Source: Flavobacterium sp. Root935
Lineage (GTDB): Bacteria; Bacteroidota; Bacteroidia; Flavobacteriales; Flavobacteriaceae
Reading direction: 5' to 3'
Assembly: GCF_001429295.1 (NCBI RefSeq)
Contig: NZ_LMJL01000008.1
Span: 51,186 to 115,185 of the forward strand
Length of the DNA: 64,000 nt
The position numbers and the translations under genes are program-made. Below the pieces are notes generated by a model. It was not told the DNA's origin, ran no database searches, and was given only the letters and a program-made list of their open reading frames with translations. Positions within the stretch are counted from its first letter, which is position 1. The number at the start of each line of letters is the position of its first letter. This document shows, piece by piece, positions 36,794-45,637 of the stretch.

Positions 36794-37125
36794 TTTTTGT
36801 TTTTTTTTATTTATTAGTTTTTTTTTATTCTTTATTTAAACACATAGAATCATAGCTTTTTGGAACGTACAAAAGGCGTTTCACTTATTTTAATAAACAT
36901 AGCTTTACGGACAATCTTAAGTTCCCGTAGTTGAAACTACGGGCTATGTTCAAAGCTATGTGTTAGAAACTAGTTTCTTTCTACACTCTTTTCAAAGTCA
37001 AAAAAATCTATGTTTCTATGTGTTTAAAAATATTTCAAAATTCTTACCTCTAGAATCTCGCTTTTCCCTCTATTATCTTATTTCTATTATCTTGCTTCTT
37101 GCTTCTAAAATCTCGCCTCTAAAAT
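36794..37125. other. Intergenic region with nested palindromes and a heptamer array
   Basis: No gene. A nested palindrome spans 36895-36963: an outer AACATAGCTTT/AAAGCTATGTG pair encloses a CCCGTAGTT/AACTACGGG hairpin at 36924-36943. Degenerate period-7 repeats (TCTTGCT/TCTAAAA) lie at 37089-37130. The GH130 gene may have its own promoter here, but I see no clear TAnnTTTG. Confidence 0.7.
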
Positions 37126-39003
37126 CTACTCTTCAATCTTCCTAACTCGGTCTAACCAAGTAAACTTCAATACTGTAGTTGTAACTAAAAAGACAACTAA
37201 AGCAACACAAGCTTTTGGATAATCTCTGATGATGAAATAAATCGGAAGCAGGATCATGCTTGACTGCCATACAATTCCGATCACACAATTCATCATATCT
37301 AGATAGAAATCATTATTTTTTTGAAAAGATTGATCTTCCGCTTTTAATTGTTTGTAAACTGGATTCCAGAATCCCCAAGGTCTAACATTGCTGTAGAAAG
37401 ATTTCAGCACTTCCATATCTGTTGGATTGCTCAAGTAAGTTCCTAAAAGACAACCTAATATCGAAAATCCGAAAATTAATGGGAATAAGTAAATCGATGG
37501 CACTTGCGAAAGTTGATGTAATAACGTTCCGTCTCCAAAATTTCCTTTATTCTGATCTAAAACAAATTGAAGCGAAGCTGCAACAAGTCCGCCGACCATT
37601 CCCCAGAAATAACCCCATCCGTTGAAACGCCACCAAATCCATTTTAAGAAGTTCGCCGCAACGTAACCTCCGTACAAAGCACTTGTAATCCAAAGCGTTA
37701 AAGAGTTGATAGAATCTGCAAAGAATCCCATGAAAACTCCAAGTCCAACAACTAAGAAAGAAGAAATCTGACTTACTTTAATATAGTGCTGATTTGAAGC
37801 AACTGGTTTGAAGTATTTTTTATAAATATCATTTACGATATATGCAGGACCAGCATTTACGAAAGCTGAGAATCCAGACATAAAAGCAGCTAATAAACCT
37901 GCTAGAAGAATTCCTTTAATTCCAACTGGGATATAAAGATTCACCACTTTTGGCATTAATAATTCTAAATCTGCTCCCGTAAGATTAACATTTGCGTTTA
38001 ATTCTGGCGCAAGATTTACCAATGCAATAACCACAATTCCAGTGATTAATAAATATCTCGGAATAAATAAAATCAAGTTGGTAAAACCACTCATGTAAGC
38101 TGCTTCTTTTACTGATTTTGTAGAAAGAACACGCTGTAAATCGTAACTTGGAGTTGGACCTGCGACACTTGCAAAGAATCCTTTGAAAAGCGTCATTCCG
38201 ATGAAAGCACCAAACATTTTATAACCTTCTGTATCAATTAATCTGTTGAAAGTTTCAAATTTATCGCCCCATTGTGTTTCAAATTCCCATCCGAAGAAGA
38301 CATTTTTCCATTCTGGAGTAATTACAGAATTGATTTGAATATCAGTATAATTAATGAATGCGTAACCAGCAATTAGAACACCTGCAACAATCATAATGAT
38401 ATATTGGACCACTTCTGTTGCCACTACTGAAAACATTCCGCCTTTTACGGTATAAATCGTAGTTAAGAAAATGATTAACAATGCATAAGCTTGTTCTGAT
38501 GTTAAGAAAACACCACCGTTCATGTGAACTGTTAAATCCCAAGGAAGAATAATGGTTACAAATTTTCCAATTCCAACGAAGAAATAAGCGATGAAACCAA
38601 TCGTAGAAATAATAGCAAAAATGGCTACAATAATATGAGAAGCTTTTCCTGCTTTATCGCTTCCAAAACGAGTTAAAATCCATTCAGAACCCGTCATTAC
38701 TTTCGATCTTCTAATCCAGACTGCGAGGAACATCATGACGAAAATCTGATTCCAAATCGGCCAAAGCCACATAAACATGAAACTTTTTACGCCATATAAA
38801 AATAAAACTCCAATCATCCAGGAAGTTCCTGAAACATCAAACATTCCTGAGCCATTGCTCAATCCTAAAAAATACCATTTGATAGATTTCCCGCCAAGGA
38901 AATAATCGTCAAGCCCTTTTGATGCTTTTCTTGAAATCCAGATTCCTATACCGACCGACATTACGATATAGATTAAAATGATTGATACGTCTATAATGTT
39001 CAT
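37126..39003 (-). CDS. Sodium:solute symporter (SSS family)
   Basis: 625 residues with about 14 hydrophobic helices. SSS features: DYFLGGKSIKWYFLGLSNGSGMFDVSG at residues ~32-58 (sodium-site helices) and GIKGILLAGLLAAFMSGFSAFVNAGPAYIVNDIYKKY near 350-385. It is longer than the classic 500-residue members, with extra C-terminal helices (about 490-610). It likely imports a sugar or a disaccharide with Na+. Its place 17 bp after the GH92 lipoprotein and before GH130 suggests it carries the mannose-containing product to that phosphorylase. The substrate is inferred only from context. Confidence 0.9.
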   Translation of the reverse strand: MNIIDVSIILIYIVMSVGIGIWISRKASKGLDDYFLGGKSIKWYFLGLSNGSGMFDVSGTSWMIGVLFLYGVKSFMFMWLWPIWNQIFVMMFLAVWIRRSKVMTGSEWILTRFGSDKAGKASHIIVAIFAIISTIGFIAYFFVGIGKFVTIILPWDLTVHMNGGVFLTSEQAYALLIIFLTTIYTVKGGMFSVVATEVVQYIIMIVAGVLIAGYAFINYTDIQINSVITPEWKNVFFGWEFETQWGDKFETFNRLIDTEGYKMFGAFIGMTLFKGFFASVAGPTPSYDLQRVLSTKSVKEAAYMSGFTNLILFIPRYLLITGIVVIALVNLAPELNANVNLTGADLELLMPKVVNLYIPVGIKGILLAGLLAAFMSGFSAFVNAGPAYIVNDIYKKYFKPVASNQHYIKVSQISSFLVVGLGVFMGFFADSINSLTLWITSALYGGYVAANFLKWIWWRFNGWGYFWGMVGGLVAASLQFVLDQNKGNFGDGTLLHQLSQVPSIYLFPLIFGFSILGCLLGTYLSNPTDMEVLKSFYSNVRPWGFWNPVYKQLKAEDQSFQKNNDFYLDMMNCVIGIVWQSSMILLPIYFIIRDYPKACVALVVFLVTTTVLKFTWLDRVRKIEE

Positions 39004-39020
39004 TAAATATTTATTTTGAA

Positions 39021-41261
39021 TTAGTTAGTCAAACCCCAGTTTTTGTTTGGCTGTGCTCCCATTGTAAAATGAAGCACACCGCCTTGCAGCATTTCTTGGT
39101 GAGAGATTGCTGTTTTATTAAATGCTTTTCCGTTTAAAGTAGCCGATTGGATATAAAAATTTTTGTTGGAAACATTCTCTGCTTCAATTACAAAAGTTTT
39201 TCCGTTTGGAAGATTTAAAGTTGATTTCTCGAAAATCGGACTTCCAATTTCGTATTCACCAGAAGCTGGATTCATTGGGTATAATCCCATTGAGCTGAAT
39301 ACATACCAAGCCGACATTTGTCCGCAGTCTTCGTTTCCGCTTAGACCATTTGCAGTCGTATTATATTGTGTGTCCAAAATATGACGCACCCAATATTGCG
39401 TTCTCCAAGGCTGACCAGCGTGATTAAACATATAAGCAATGTGATGGCTTGGCTCGTTTCCGTGTGCATACTGCCCAATCAAACCAGAAATATCTGCTGA
39501 AACATTGTTTCCAGTAATTTCAGAACTTTCTGTAAATAATTGTTCTAATCGTTTTGTGAAAGTGGCATTTCCGCCATGAAGCTTAATAAAATTGTCAACA
39601 TTATGAGGTACAAACCAGCTGTGCTGCCAAGCATTTCCTTCTGTATAATCAGTATGTTCTCTGTGATTTGAATGTTTTGGGTCGAAAGGTTCGTTCCAAG
39701 ATTTTCCATCTTCCGATTTTCCTCTCATAAAACCAGATTTCGCATCAAATAAATATTCGTAAGCTTTTGCACGTTTGGAGAAAAACTCATAATCAGCTGT
39801 TTTTCCTAGAGCTTTAGCCATTTGCGCCACGCACCAATCGTCGTAAGCATATTCTAAAGTAATGGTAACCGATTCGTCTAATAAATTATAAGGAATGTAA
39901 CCGTATTTTTTGTAGAAATTTAAGCCGCGTTCATCCTGCATCATTGTGGCTTTCATTGCTTCAAAAGCTTTTTCCGCATCAAAACCTTTAATACCTTTTA
40001 AATAAGCATCTGTAATAACTGGAATAGAGTGATATCCTGTCATTGTATTGGTTTCATTAGCATACAAAGTCCAAACTGGCAATATTTTTTTGGTTTCGTA
40101 ATACGCTAACATTGAGTTAACCATATCTGAAACTCTATTTGGATCTAAAATAGTAAGGAGCGGATTTTCAGCTCTAAACGTATCCCAAAGTGATAAAGTA
40201 GAATAAGCGGTATAATTTTTTGAAGTTACAATTTTGTTATCTTCAGTTCTAAACTGTCCGTTTTTATCGCTGTACGTAACTGGTGCAACTTGAGCGTGAT
40301 ACAAAGCGCTGTAGAAAATAGTTTTTAAAGAATCAATTGGAGTTTCTACAGAAATTTTGCTTAAAGCTTTATTCCAAACTGCAGAAGCATCTGTTTTTAC
40401 TTTTTCAAATTCCTGATCTTTATCTAAATTGTCTTTCGCATTAGCAATACTCACTGAAGAAAGTGCCACTTTTACTCCTAATTCTTTAGAATTTTTAGGA
40501 TCAAAGAATAATTGCAGCGCAGTATTTTCTCCTTCAGCATTTTTAGCATTCACTACCTTTTTATCAGCCGTAATAATAGATTCGGTGATTGGTTTTGAAA
40601 ATTTAGCCACAAAAAATACTTTCTGATTTTTTGCCCAGCCTGTACTGTAACGGTAACCGCTGATGGTATTGGCATCTTCAATTGTAATAGAAGTTTTTAC
40701 CGCTTTGTCCCAATTAATAGCGAAACCAAGATCTACAATAACTGATTGTGTATTGGTATCATTAAAAGTATATTTATGGTATGCGGTTCTTTGCGTAGAC
40801 GTTAATTCTACATTGATTTTAGGATCTTCAAGAAAAACTTGGTAATAACCCGGTACTGCTTTTTCGTTAACATGATTATATTTTGATTTATACGGAAGGA
40901 AATCGCGTGAAGCGGCTTTGGCGGTTAAGTCTAACTTTTTGTTTGTCGGCATAAATAAAATATCTGCCAAATCACCGATTCCTGTTCCGCTTAAGTGTAA
41001 GTGACTAAATCCAGAAACTATAGAGTCAGAATAATGATAGCCTGAGCACCAGTCCCAGCTTGAAATTCCATTATCGGGACTCACTTGTAACATCCCAAAA
41101 GGAACCGTTGCGCCTGGATACGTATGTCCGTGACCTCCAGTACCTATGAAAGGATCTACATAATTTGCTGCAAAACTTTGCTGATGTTTATTTTTATCTA
41201 CATTTATTTTGCAACTTGCAATAAAAATTACCGTCAGAGAAAGCAGAGTAATTTTCCTCAT
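39021..41261 (-). CDS. GH92 exo-alpha-1,2-mannosidase lipoprotein (second copy)
   Basis: 746 residues with a lipoprotein signal (C17 in FIASC). GH92 motifs are complete: NYVDPFIGTGGHGHTYPGATVPFGM, the acid glutamate in YTEGNAWQHSW and the bases in GNEDCGQMSAWYV. The NEPSHHIAYMFNHAGQPW block, with adjacent His and Glu, is the signature of alpha-1,2-mannosidases. It should trim high-mannose arms at the outer membrane. It is the first gene of the long leftward operon ending at GH3 (21768). A shared regulatory element lies 58 bp upstream. Confidence 0.95.
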   Translation of the reverse strand: MRKITLLSLTVIFIASCKINVDKNKHQQSFAANYVDPFIGTGGHGHTYPGATVPFGMLQVSPDNGISSWDWCSGYHYSDSIVSGFSHLHLSGTGIGDLADILFMPTNKKLDLTAKAASRDFLPYKSKYNHVNEKAVPGYYQVFLEDPKINVELTSTQRTAYHKYTFNDTNTQSVIVDLGFAINWDKAVKTSITIEDANTISGYRYSTGWAKNQKVFFVAKFSKPITESIITADKKVVNAKNAEGENTALQLFFDPKNSKELGVKVALSSVSIANAKDNLDKDQEFEKVKTDASAVWNKALSKISVETPIDSLKTIFYSALYHAQVAPVTYSDKNGQFRTEDNKIVTSKNYTAYSTLSLWDTFRAENPLLTILDPNRVSDMVNSMLAYYETKKILPVWTLYANETNTMTGYHSIPVITDAYLKGIKGFDAEKAFEAMKATMMQDERGLNFYKKYGYIPYNLLDESVTITLEYAYDDWCVAQMAKALGKTADYEFFSKRAKAYEYLFDAKSGFMRGKSEDGKSWNEPFDPKHSNHREHTDYTEGNAWQHSWFVPHNVDNFIKLHGGNATFTKRLEQLFTESSEITGNNVSADISGLIGQYAHGNEPSHHIAYMFNHAGQPWRTQYWVRHILDTQYNTTANGLSGNEDCGQMSAWYVFSSMGLYPMNPASGEYEIGSPIFEKSTLNLPNGKTFVIEAENVSNKNFYIQSATLNGKAFNKTAISHQEMLQGGVLHFTMGAQPNKNWGLTN

Positions 41262-41285
41262 ATCAAAACAATATTAATTTAACTT

Positions 41286-41334
41286 TAAATTTAGATAAAT
41301 TCAACTTTTACCAAAATAAATTTAGACGGACGAC
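41286..41334 (-). promoter_or_regulatory. Shared glycan-locus promoter element, GH92 operon copy
   Basis: AATTTAGACGGACGAC (41319-41334) is 25 bp from TAAATTTA (41286-41293) on the minus strand, 58 bp before the GH92 start. It is the most divergent of four copies (A instead of C at position 6). A second ACGACATTT occurs at 41371-41379, close to the divergent LytS-like kinase gene. Confidence 0.6.
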
Positions 41335-41391
41335 ATTTAAACAGCTCTAAACATCAAAAAAAAGCAACAAACGACATTTTAAATTACCACT

Positions 41392-42450
41392 ATGATTTTC
41401 AACTCAAGCAAGCTTTACACTTTACCTATACGCTATCATGTTTACTTTTGGCTCACGTATTTTTTGTTCAATACACTGCGCTGGGGAAGCTATTTTAACG
41501 ATTACGTATATTCTTTAAAAACTACTTTACTTGGTTTTCCTATTCACATGGCATTATGTTATCTGAATATTTTGGTTTTGATGCCTCATTTGGTCTATCG
41601 CAAGAAATATGTCCTATATATTATAACTGTACTTTCGGCGATATTTGTCATGGTTGTTCTAAAATTTAATTTGACTTATTTGCTGATTACGCATGACGTT
41701 TGGCCAGAAGGTCCGCAAACCATCAATACACTTACGCTAAATTATACGATAGATATGATGATGGGTGAATTATATGTGATGACTTTTGTAACAGCTATTA
41801 AAATCACGCTTGATCTTTTACAAGAACAAAAACGTGTCACCGATCTGGAAAAATCGCAGCTGGAAACAGAATTATTATTTTTAAAATCTCAGATTTCACC
41901 TCACTTTTTCTTTAATACCTTGAATAATATTTATTCGCTTTCTGTAGAAAAATCAAATAAAACGCCTAAGATAGTTTTAAAGCTCTCTGAATTAATGCGT
42001 TACATGCTTTATGAAACAAAAGAAAAAAAACAGTCATTAGAGAACGAAATTCTATGTATTCAAAATTATCTTGATTTAGAGAGAATTAGAAACGGAGAAA
42101 GACTAGAAGTTAATATGTACATTTCGGGAGATATACATGATAAAGAAATTTCACCCGTTCTATTATTGACTTTTGTTGAAAATGCTTTTAAACATGGCGT
42201 TAATAAAAATACCGGAAATGTTGTTATCGATATTAATTTTAAGGTAAAAGGCGATTTCTTATACTTCAGTATTTCAAACCCAATGCCCGAAATTACCGTA
42301 CATAAAGATAATTTTAACAAGGCAAGTGGTATAGGTATTGAAAACGTCAAAAAAAGACTTGAATTAGGATATAATAAAAGTGACTATAAGCTTTCATTTA
42401 AAAATAAAAAGAATATTTTTGTCGTTAAACTAGTCATAAAAGTCACGTAG
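41392..42450 (+). CDS. LytS-like sensor histidine kinase
   Basis: 352 residues with four hydrophobic helices near 13-35, 42-65, 73-100 and 115-140. Then comes a short coiled coil and a HisKA_7TM/LytS-type kinase domain. The phosphoacceptor is H171 in LKSQISPHFFFNTLNN. The ATPase part shows FVENAFKHGV (N-box) and GIGIENVKKRL (G-box). It has no large periplasmic sensor domain. It is followed 69 bp later by its LytTR response regulator and divergently flanks the GH92-led operon. A role in controlling the glycan locus is likely but not proven by sequence. The signal may be sensed within the membrane. Confidence 0.93.
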   Translation: MIFNSSKLYTLPIRYHVYFWLTYFLFNTLRWGSYFNDYVYSLKTTLLGFPIHMALCYLNILVLMPHLVYRKKYVLYIITVLSAIFVMVVLKFNLTYLLITHDVWPEGPQTINTLTLNYTIDMMMGELYVMTFVTAIKITLDLLQEQKRVTDLEKSQLETELLFLKSQISPHFFFNTLNNIYSLSVEKSNKTPKIVLKLSELMRYMLYETKEKKQSLENEILCIQNYLDLERIRNGERLEVNMYISGDIHDKEISPVLLLTFVENAFKHGVNKNTGNVVIDINFKVKGDFLYFSISNPMPEITVHKDNFNKASGIGIENVKKRLELGYNKSDYKLSFKNKKNIFVVKLVIKVT

Positions 42451-42519
42451 CCTCGCTTTTAGCTATTTCGAAAACTATACCTACAAAAAAACCATATCGG
42501 CCTAAAATAATATTTACAA

Positions 42520-43233
42520 ATGAAAATAAAGTGTTTAATTATCGATGATGAGCCATTGGCAATAAACGTTATTAAAAGTTATATTGAACAGATTGAAGAT
42601 TTAGAACTCATTAATACCTTTAGTAATTCTATTGAAGGGTTAAATTTCTTGAAAAACAATACTATTGATGTAATTTTTCTTGACATTAATATGCCTGTGT
42701 TAGACGGTATAAATTTTATCAAAAGTTTAGAAAACCCGCCTCTGCTTATTATCACGAGCGCTTATGATCAATTTGCAATTGAAACTTACGAGCTGGATGT
42801 TTTAGATTATCTGGTAAAACCAATTGAGTTTCCTAGATTAATGAAAGCCGTAAACAAAATCAACAAACGACTTAATAATACCAGTAAAATTCCGCAGGAA
42901 AATAGTAAAGAAAACCCTTTCATCTTCGTTAAAATCGACAAGAAAAAAATGAAGAAGATTTTCTTGAACGAAATTTTAGTCATCGAAAGCTTAAAAGATT
43001 ATTTAAAAATAAGCACAACCTCTGGAAAGTTCATTATTCACAGCACTTTATCAGATTTTACGAGTTTATTGCCCGAAAGAGATTTCATCAGAATCCACAG
43101 ATCTTACACGATCGCAATTGACAAAATTGATGCTGTAGAAGGAAATAGCATTGAAATTGAAGGACTTAGATACGTTATCGGAAGATCTTATATAGACGAA
43201 GTAAAGCAGAAAATTTTGAATTCTTCCATTTAG
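42520..43233 (+). CDS. LytTR-type response regulator
   Basis: 237 residues. A receiver domain (1-120) has the phosphorylation site D55 in IFLDINMP and the DD pair at 9-10. A LytTR DNA-binding domain follows (about 140-237: EILVIESLKDYLKI, then FIRIHRSYTIAIDKID and the closing IGRSYIDEVKQKI). LytTR proteins bind direct repeats with their beta-strand domain. It partners the LytS-like kinase just upstream. Four promoters of glycan genes in this window carry a common motif, one of them next to this gene, so it is the best candidate regulator. Confidence 0.95.
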   Translation: MKIKCLIIDDEPLAINVIKSYIEQIEDLELINTFSNSIEGLNFLKNNTIDVIFLDINMPVLDGINFIKSLENPPLLIITSAYDQFAIETYELDVLDYLVKPIEFPRLMKAVNKINKRLNNTSKIPQENSKENPFIFVKIDKKKMKKIFLNEILVIESLKDYLKISTTSGKFIIHSTLSDFTSLLPERDFIRIHRSYTIAIDKIDAVEGNSIEIEGLRYVIGRSYIDEVKQKILNSSI

Positions 43234-43579
43234 GGTTTTACCGCAAAGGCGCAAAGATTTACGCAAAGTTCGCTAAGTTTTTTTTAGTTTATATTTTAAA
43301 AAAGGATTATAAAAAAGTTCGCAAAGCTTAAAGAATAAGCTTTGCGAACTTTTTTATCTATTTTCATTTAGAAAAAAACCCTTTGTGAGCTTTGCGTAAA
43401 TCTTTGCGCTCTTTGCGGTTAAAAAAACTTCGCGGTTAAAAAAAACTCTGCAGTAAAAAAACACAAAACGAGTAAAAAACGAAAATGCGGCCAACCACGA
43501 CCGCATTTTCTCTCAATTATAGGTAACTAACCAAAATAAACCATGAAATAGTCTATTATCTTTATTGCTGGAAAAACCA
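43234..43579. repeat. Intergenic region of long inverted repeats and terminators
   Basis: No gene. A perfect 20-bp stem (43311-43330 with 43336-43355) forms a strong bidirectional terminator after the LytTR gene. It is nested inside a larger inverted repeat with near-identical ~33-bp arms (43241-43273 and 43387-43420) rich in GCAAAG and CTTTGCG. A third hairpin, GAAAATGCGG/CCGCATTTTC (43481-43510), lies after nagB and may terminate it. Confidence 0.75.
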
Positions 43580-45508
43580 TTAGAAATGATAACGTTTAAA
43601 CGCTTCGATAGCCGAATAATCTGCTAATCCTAAGTTGTGATATTTTTCTGCAGTCAATCTATTTCTGTCTTCAACTCGCACCCAAAACTCCCTGCTGTCA
43701 TCACCTTGAAACATAACCCCGTCTTTTTGAGATTGGTGATAAAAAATTGCATGTCGTTTCTTTAAAACCTGGTCAGGACTCATTGGTACTGCCATGTCAA
43801 TTTGGTACGATTCCCATTCATGCCATGCGCCTCTGTAAAGCCAAACCCAGCAGTCGTCCATAAAACTTTTGTGTTTTAATCTTTTTAAAGCTTCAAACAA
43901 ACTGTCTAAACAAACTTTATGAGTTCCGTGCGGATCTGCCAAATCTCCGGCGGCATAAATTTGATGCGGTTTTATTCTTTCAATAATATCACACATAATG
44001 TCGATATCTGCATCCGAAAGATTATTCTTTTTCACTGTTCCTGTTTCGTAAAAAGGAAGATCTAAAAAGTTAACATTTGAATCTGGCAAACCAATGTAAC
44101 GAGTTGCCCCAAAAGATTCGCTTCTTCTTATTAATCCTTTTAATTTTCTAACCTCAGGAGAATCAATTTCATTTCCAGTTCTATTTTGAAGGAAATCAAC
44201 AATTTCATCCGAAACAGCAGAATCTGGATTTAATGCTTTTGAAATTTCTGCAAATTTTAGAGCTTCCTCATTCGAAACCGCTATATTTCCAGAAGTCTGA
44301 TACGCAATATGAACTTCATGTCCCTGCTCTACCAAACGGTCAAATGTTCCTCCCATCGAAATCACATCATCATCCGGATGTGGACTGAAAATAATTACTC
44401 TTTTCTTTTCAGGAGTTGAACGTTCTGGTCTATAGGTATCATCTGCATTTGGTTTTCCTCCCGGCCATCCTGTAATGGTTTGCTGCATTTTATTAAACAT
44501 CTTAATGTTCAAATCATATGCAGTACCTTCTTCCGTCAAAAGACTCGACATACCGTTGTCGTTATAATCTTTATCTGTTAGTTTTAGGAAAGGTTTCTTC
44601 GTCAACTCACTTAACCAGGCCACCGCTTTTAATTTTAATTCATCTGTCCAAACACAAGACTTAACCAGCCAAGGCGTTTTTACTCTTGTAAGTTCAGATG
44701 AAGCTTCTGTATCTAGAACAAATGTTGTGTTGTTATGCTCTTGTAAATACGTAGCTGGCACTTGCGAAGAAACCTCGCCTTCAATTGTATTTTTTATAAT
44801 TCCTGCTTTACTGATTCCCCATCCTAGTAAAACGATTCTTTTTGCATTTCTAACGGTTCCAATTCCCATTGTAATGGCTTTTCTGGGAACATTGTCAATT
44901 CCTAAAAAAGAAGAGGCCGCATCGACACGTGTCAAATGATCCAAAGTAATACTTCGGGTTCCAGAGTTTACATGCGAACCTGGTTCATTAAAACCAATAT
45001 GTCCTGTTCTGCCAATTCCTAAAAGCTGAAAATCCAATCCGCCGTACGATTTAATTTTCATCTCATAATCAATACAATATTGCTGTAATTCCTCAGCACT
45101 AACCTGTCCGTCTGGAATATTGATATTTTCTGGAAGAATATTAACGTGATGAAACAAATGCTCGTGCATAAAATGATAATAACTCTGAATATCATTTTTA
45201 TCCATCGGATAATATTCATCTAAATTGAAGGTCACTACGTTTGCAAAACTCAGTCCTTCTTCTTTATGTTTTCTTACAAGCTCTTCGTAAACTTTTATTG
45301 GAGAAGATCCTGTAGCTAAACCTAAAACACAAGGTTCGTTCAGCTCGTTTTTTCTCTGAATTAAATTGGCAATTTCCTGCGCGACCAATAAAGAAGCTTC
45401 CTGCGACGATTCGAAAATAACATTATGAATTTTCTCAAAACGAGTTTCTTCAAATTTTCCTGCTTCCGTAAAACCAATATCTTCTTTAATCATATCGCTG
45501 TCGCTCAT
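43580..45508 (-). CDS. nagB: Glucosamine-6-phosphate deaminase fused to a PIG-L/LmbE deacetylase-like domain
   Basis: 642 residues in two parts. Residues ~25-300 are NagB, with TGSSPIKVYEEL (67-78), NLDEYY (95-100) and GIGRTGHIGFNEPG (164-177). They convert GlcN-6-P to Fru-6-P plus ammonia. Residues ~368-610 are a PIG-L/LmbE domain with the zinc motif PHPDDD (376-381) and HGTH later on. Such domains deacetylate GlcNAc derivatives. The fusion could deacetylate GlcNAc-6-P or a related compound and then deaminate it. No separate NagA is seen here. Both parts lack a signal peptide. A shared regulatory motif lies upstream, linking it to the N-glycan locus. Confidence 0.94.
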   Translation of the reverse strand: MSDSDMIKEDIGFTEAGKFEETRFEKIHNVIFESSQEASLLVAQEIANLIQRKNELNEPCVLGLATGSSPIKVYEELVRKHKEEGLSFANVVTFNLDEYYPMDKNDIQSYYHFMHEHLFHHVNILPENINIPDGQVSAEELQQYCIDYEMKIKSYGGLDFQLLGIGRTGHIGFNEPGSHVNSGTRSITLDHLTRVDAASSFLGIDNVPRKAITMGIGTVRNAKRIVLLGWGISKAGIIKNTIEGEVSSQVPATYLQEHNNTTFVLDTEASSELTRVKTPWLVKSCVWTDELKLKAVAWLSELTKKPFLKLTDKDYNDNGMSSLLTEEGTAYDLNIKMFNKMQQTITGWPGGKPNADDTYRPERSTPEKKRVIIFSPHPDDDVISMGGTFDRLVEQGHEVHIAYQTSGNIAVSNEEALKFAEISKALNPDSAVSDEIVDFLQNRTGNEIDSPEVRKLKGLIRRSESFGATRYIGLPDSNVNFLDLPFYETGTVKKNNLSDADIDIMCDIIERIKPHQIYAAGDLADPHGTHKVCLDSLFEALKRLKHKSFMDDCWVWLYRGAWHEWESYQIDMAVPMSPDQVLKKRHAIFYHQSQKDGVMFQGDDSREFWVRVEDRNRLTAEKYHNLGLADYSAIEAFKRYHF

Positions 45509-45523
45509 TTAATTAATGTAAGA

Positions 45524-45572
45524 TAAAAGTAGAATTAAATTGTCCTTTAGAACTAAAATTTCGACTAATAAC
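45524..45572 (-). promoter_or_regulatory. Shared glycan-locus promoter element, nagB copy
   Basis: AATTTCGACTAATAAC (45557-45572) is 25 bp from TAAAAGTA (plus strand; TACTTTTA on the minus strand, 45524-45531), 49 bp before the nagB start. A second GAC follows at 45573, extending the direct-repeat look of the motif. Confidence 0.65.
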
Positions 45573-45637
45573 GACTATCGTTCGGCAGAAAACAAAATAG
45601 CAAACTTCAAGTAGTTTTTAACGAGCAGAAAAAGTTA

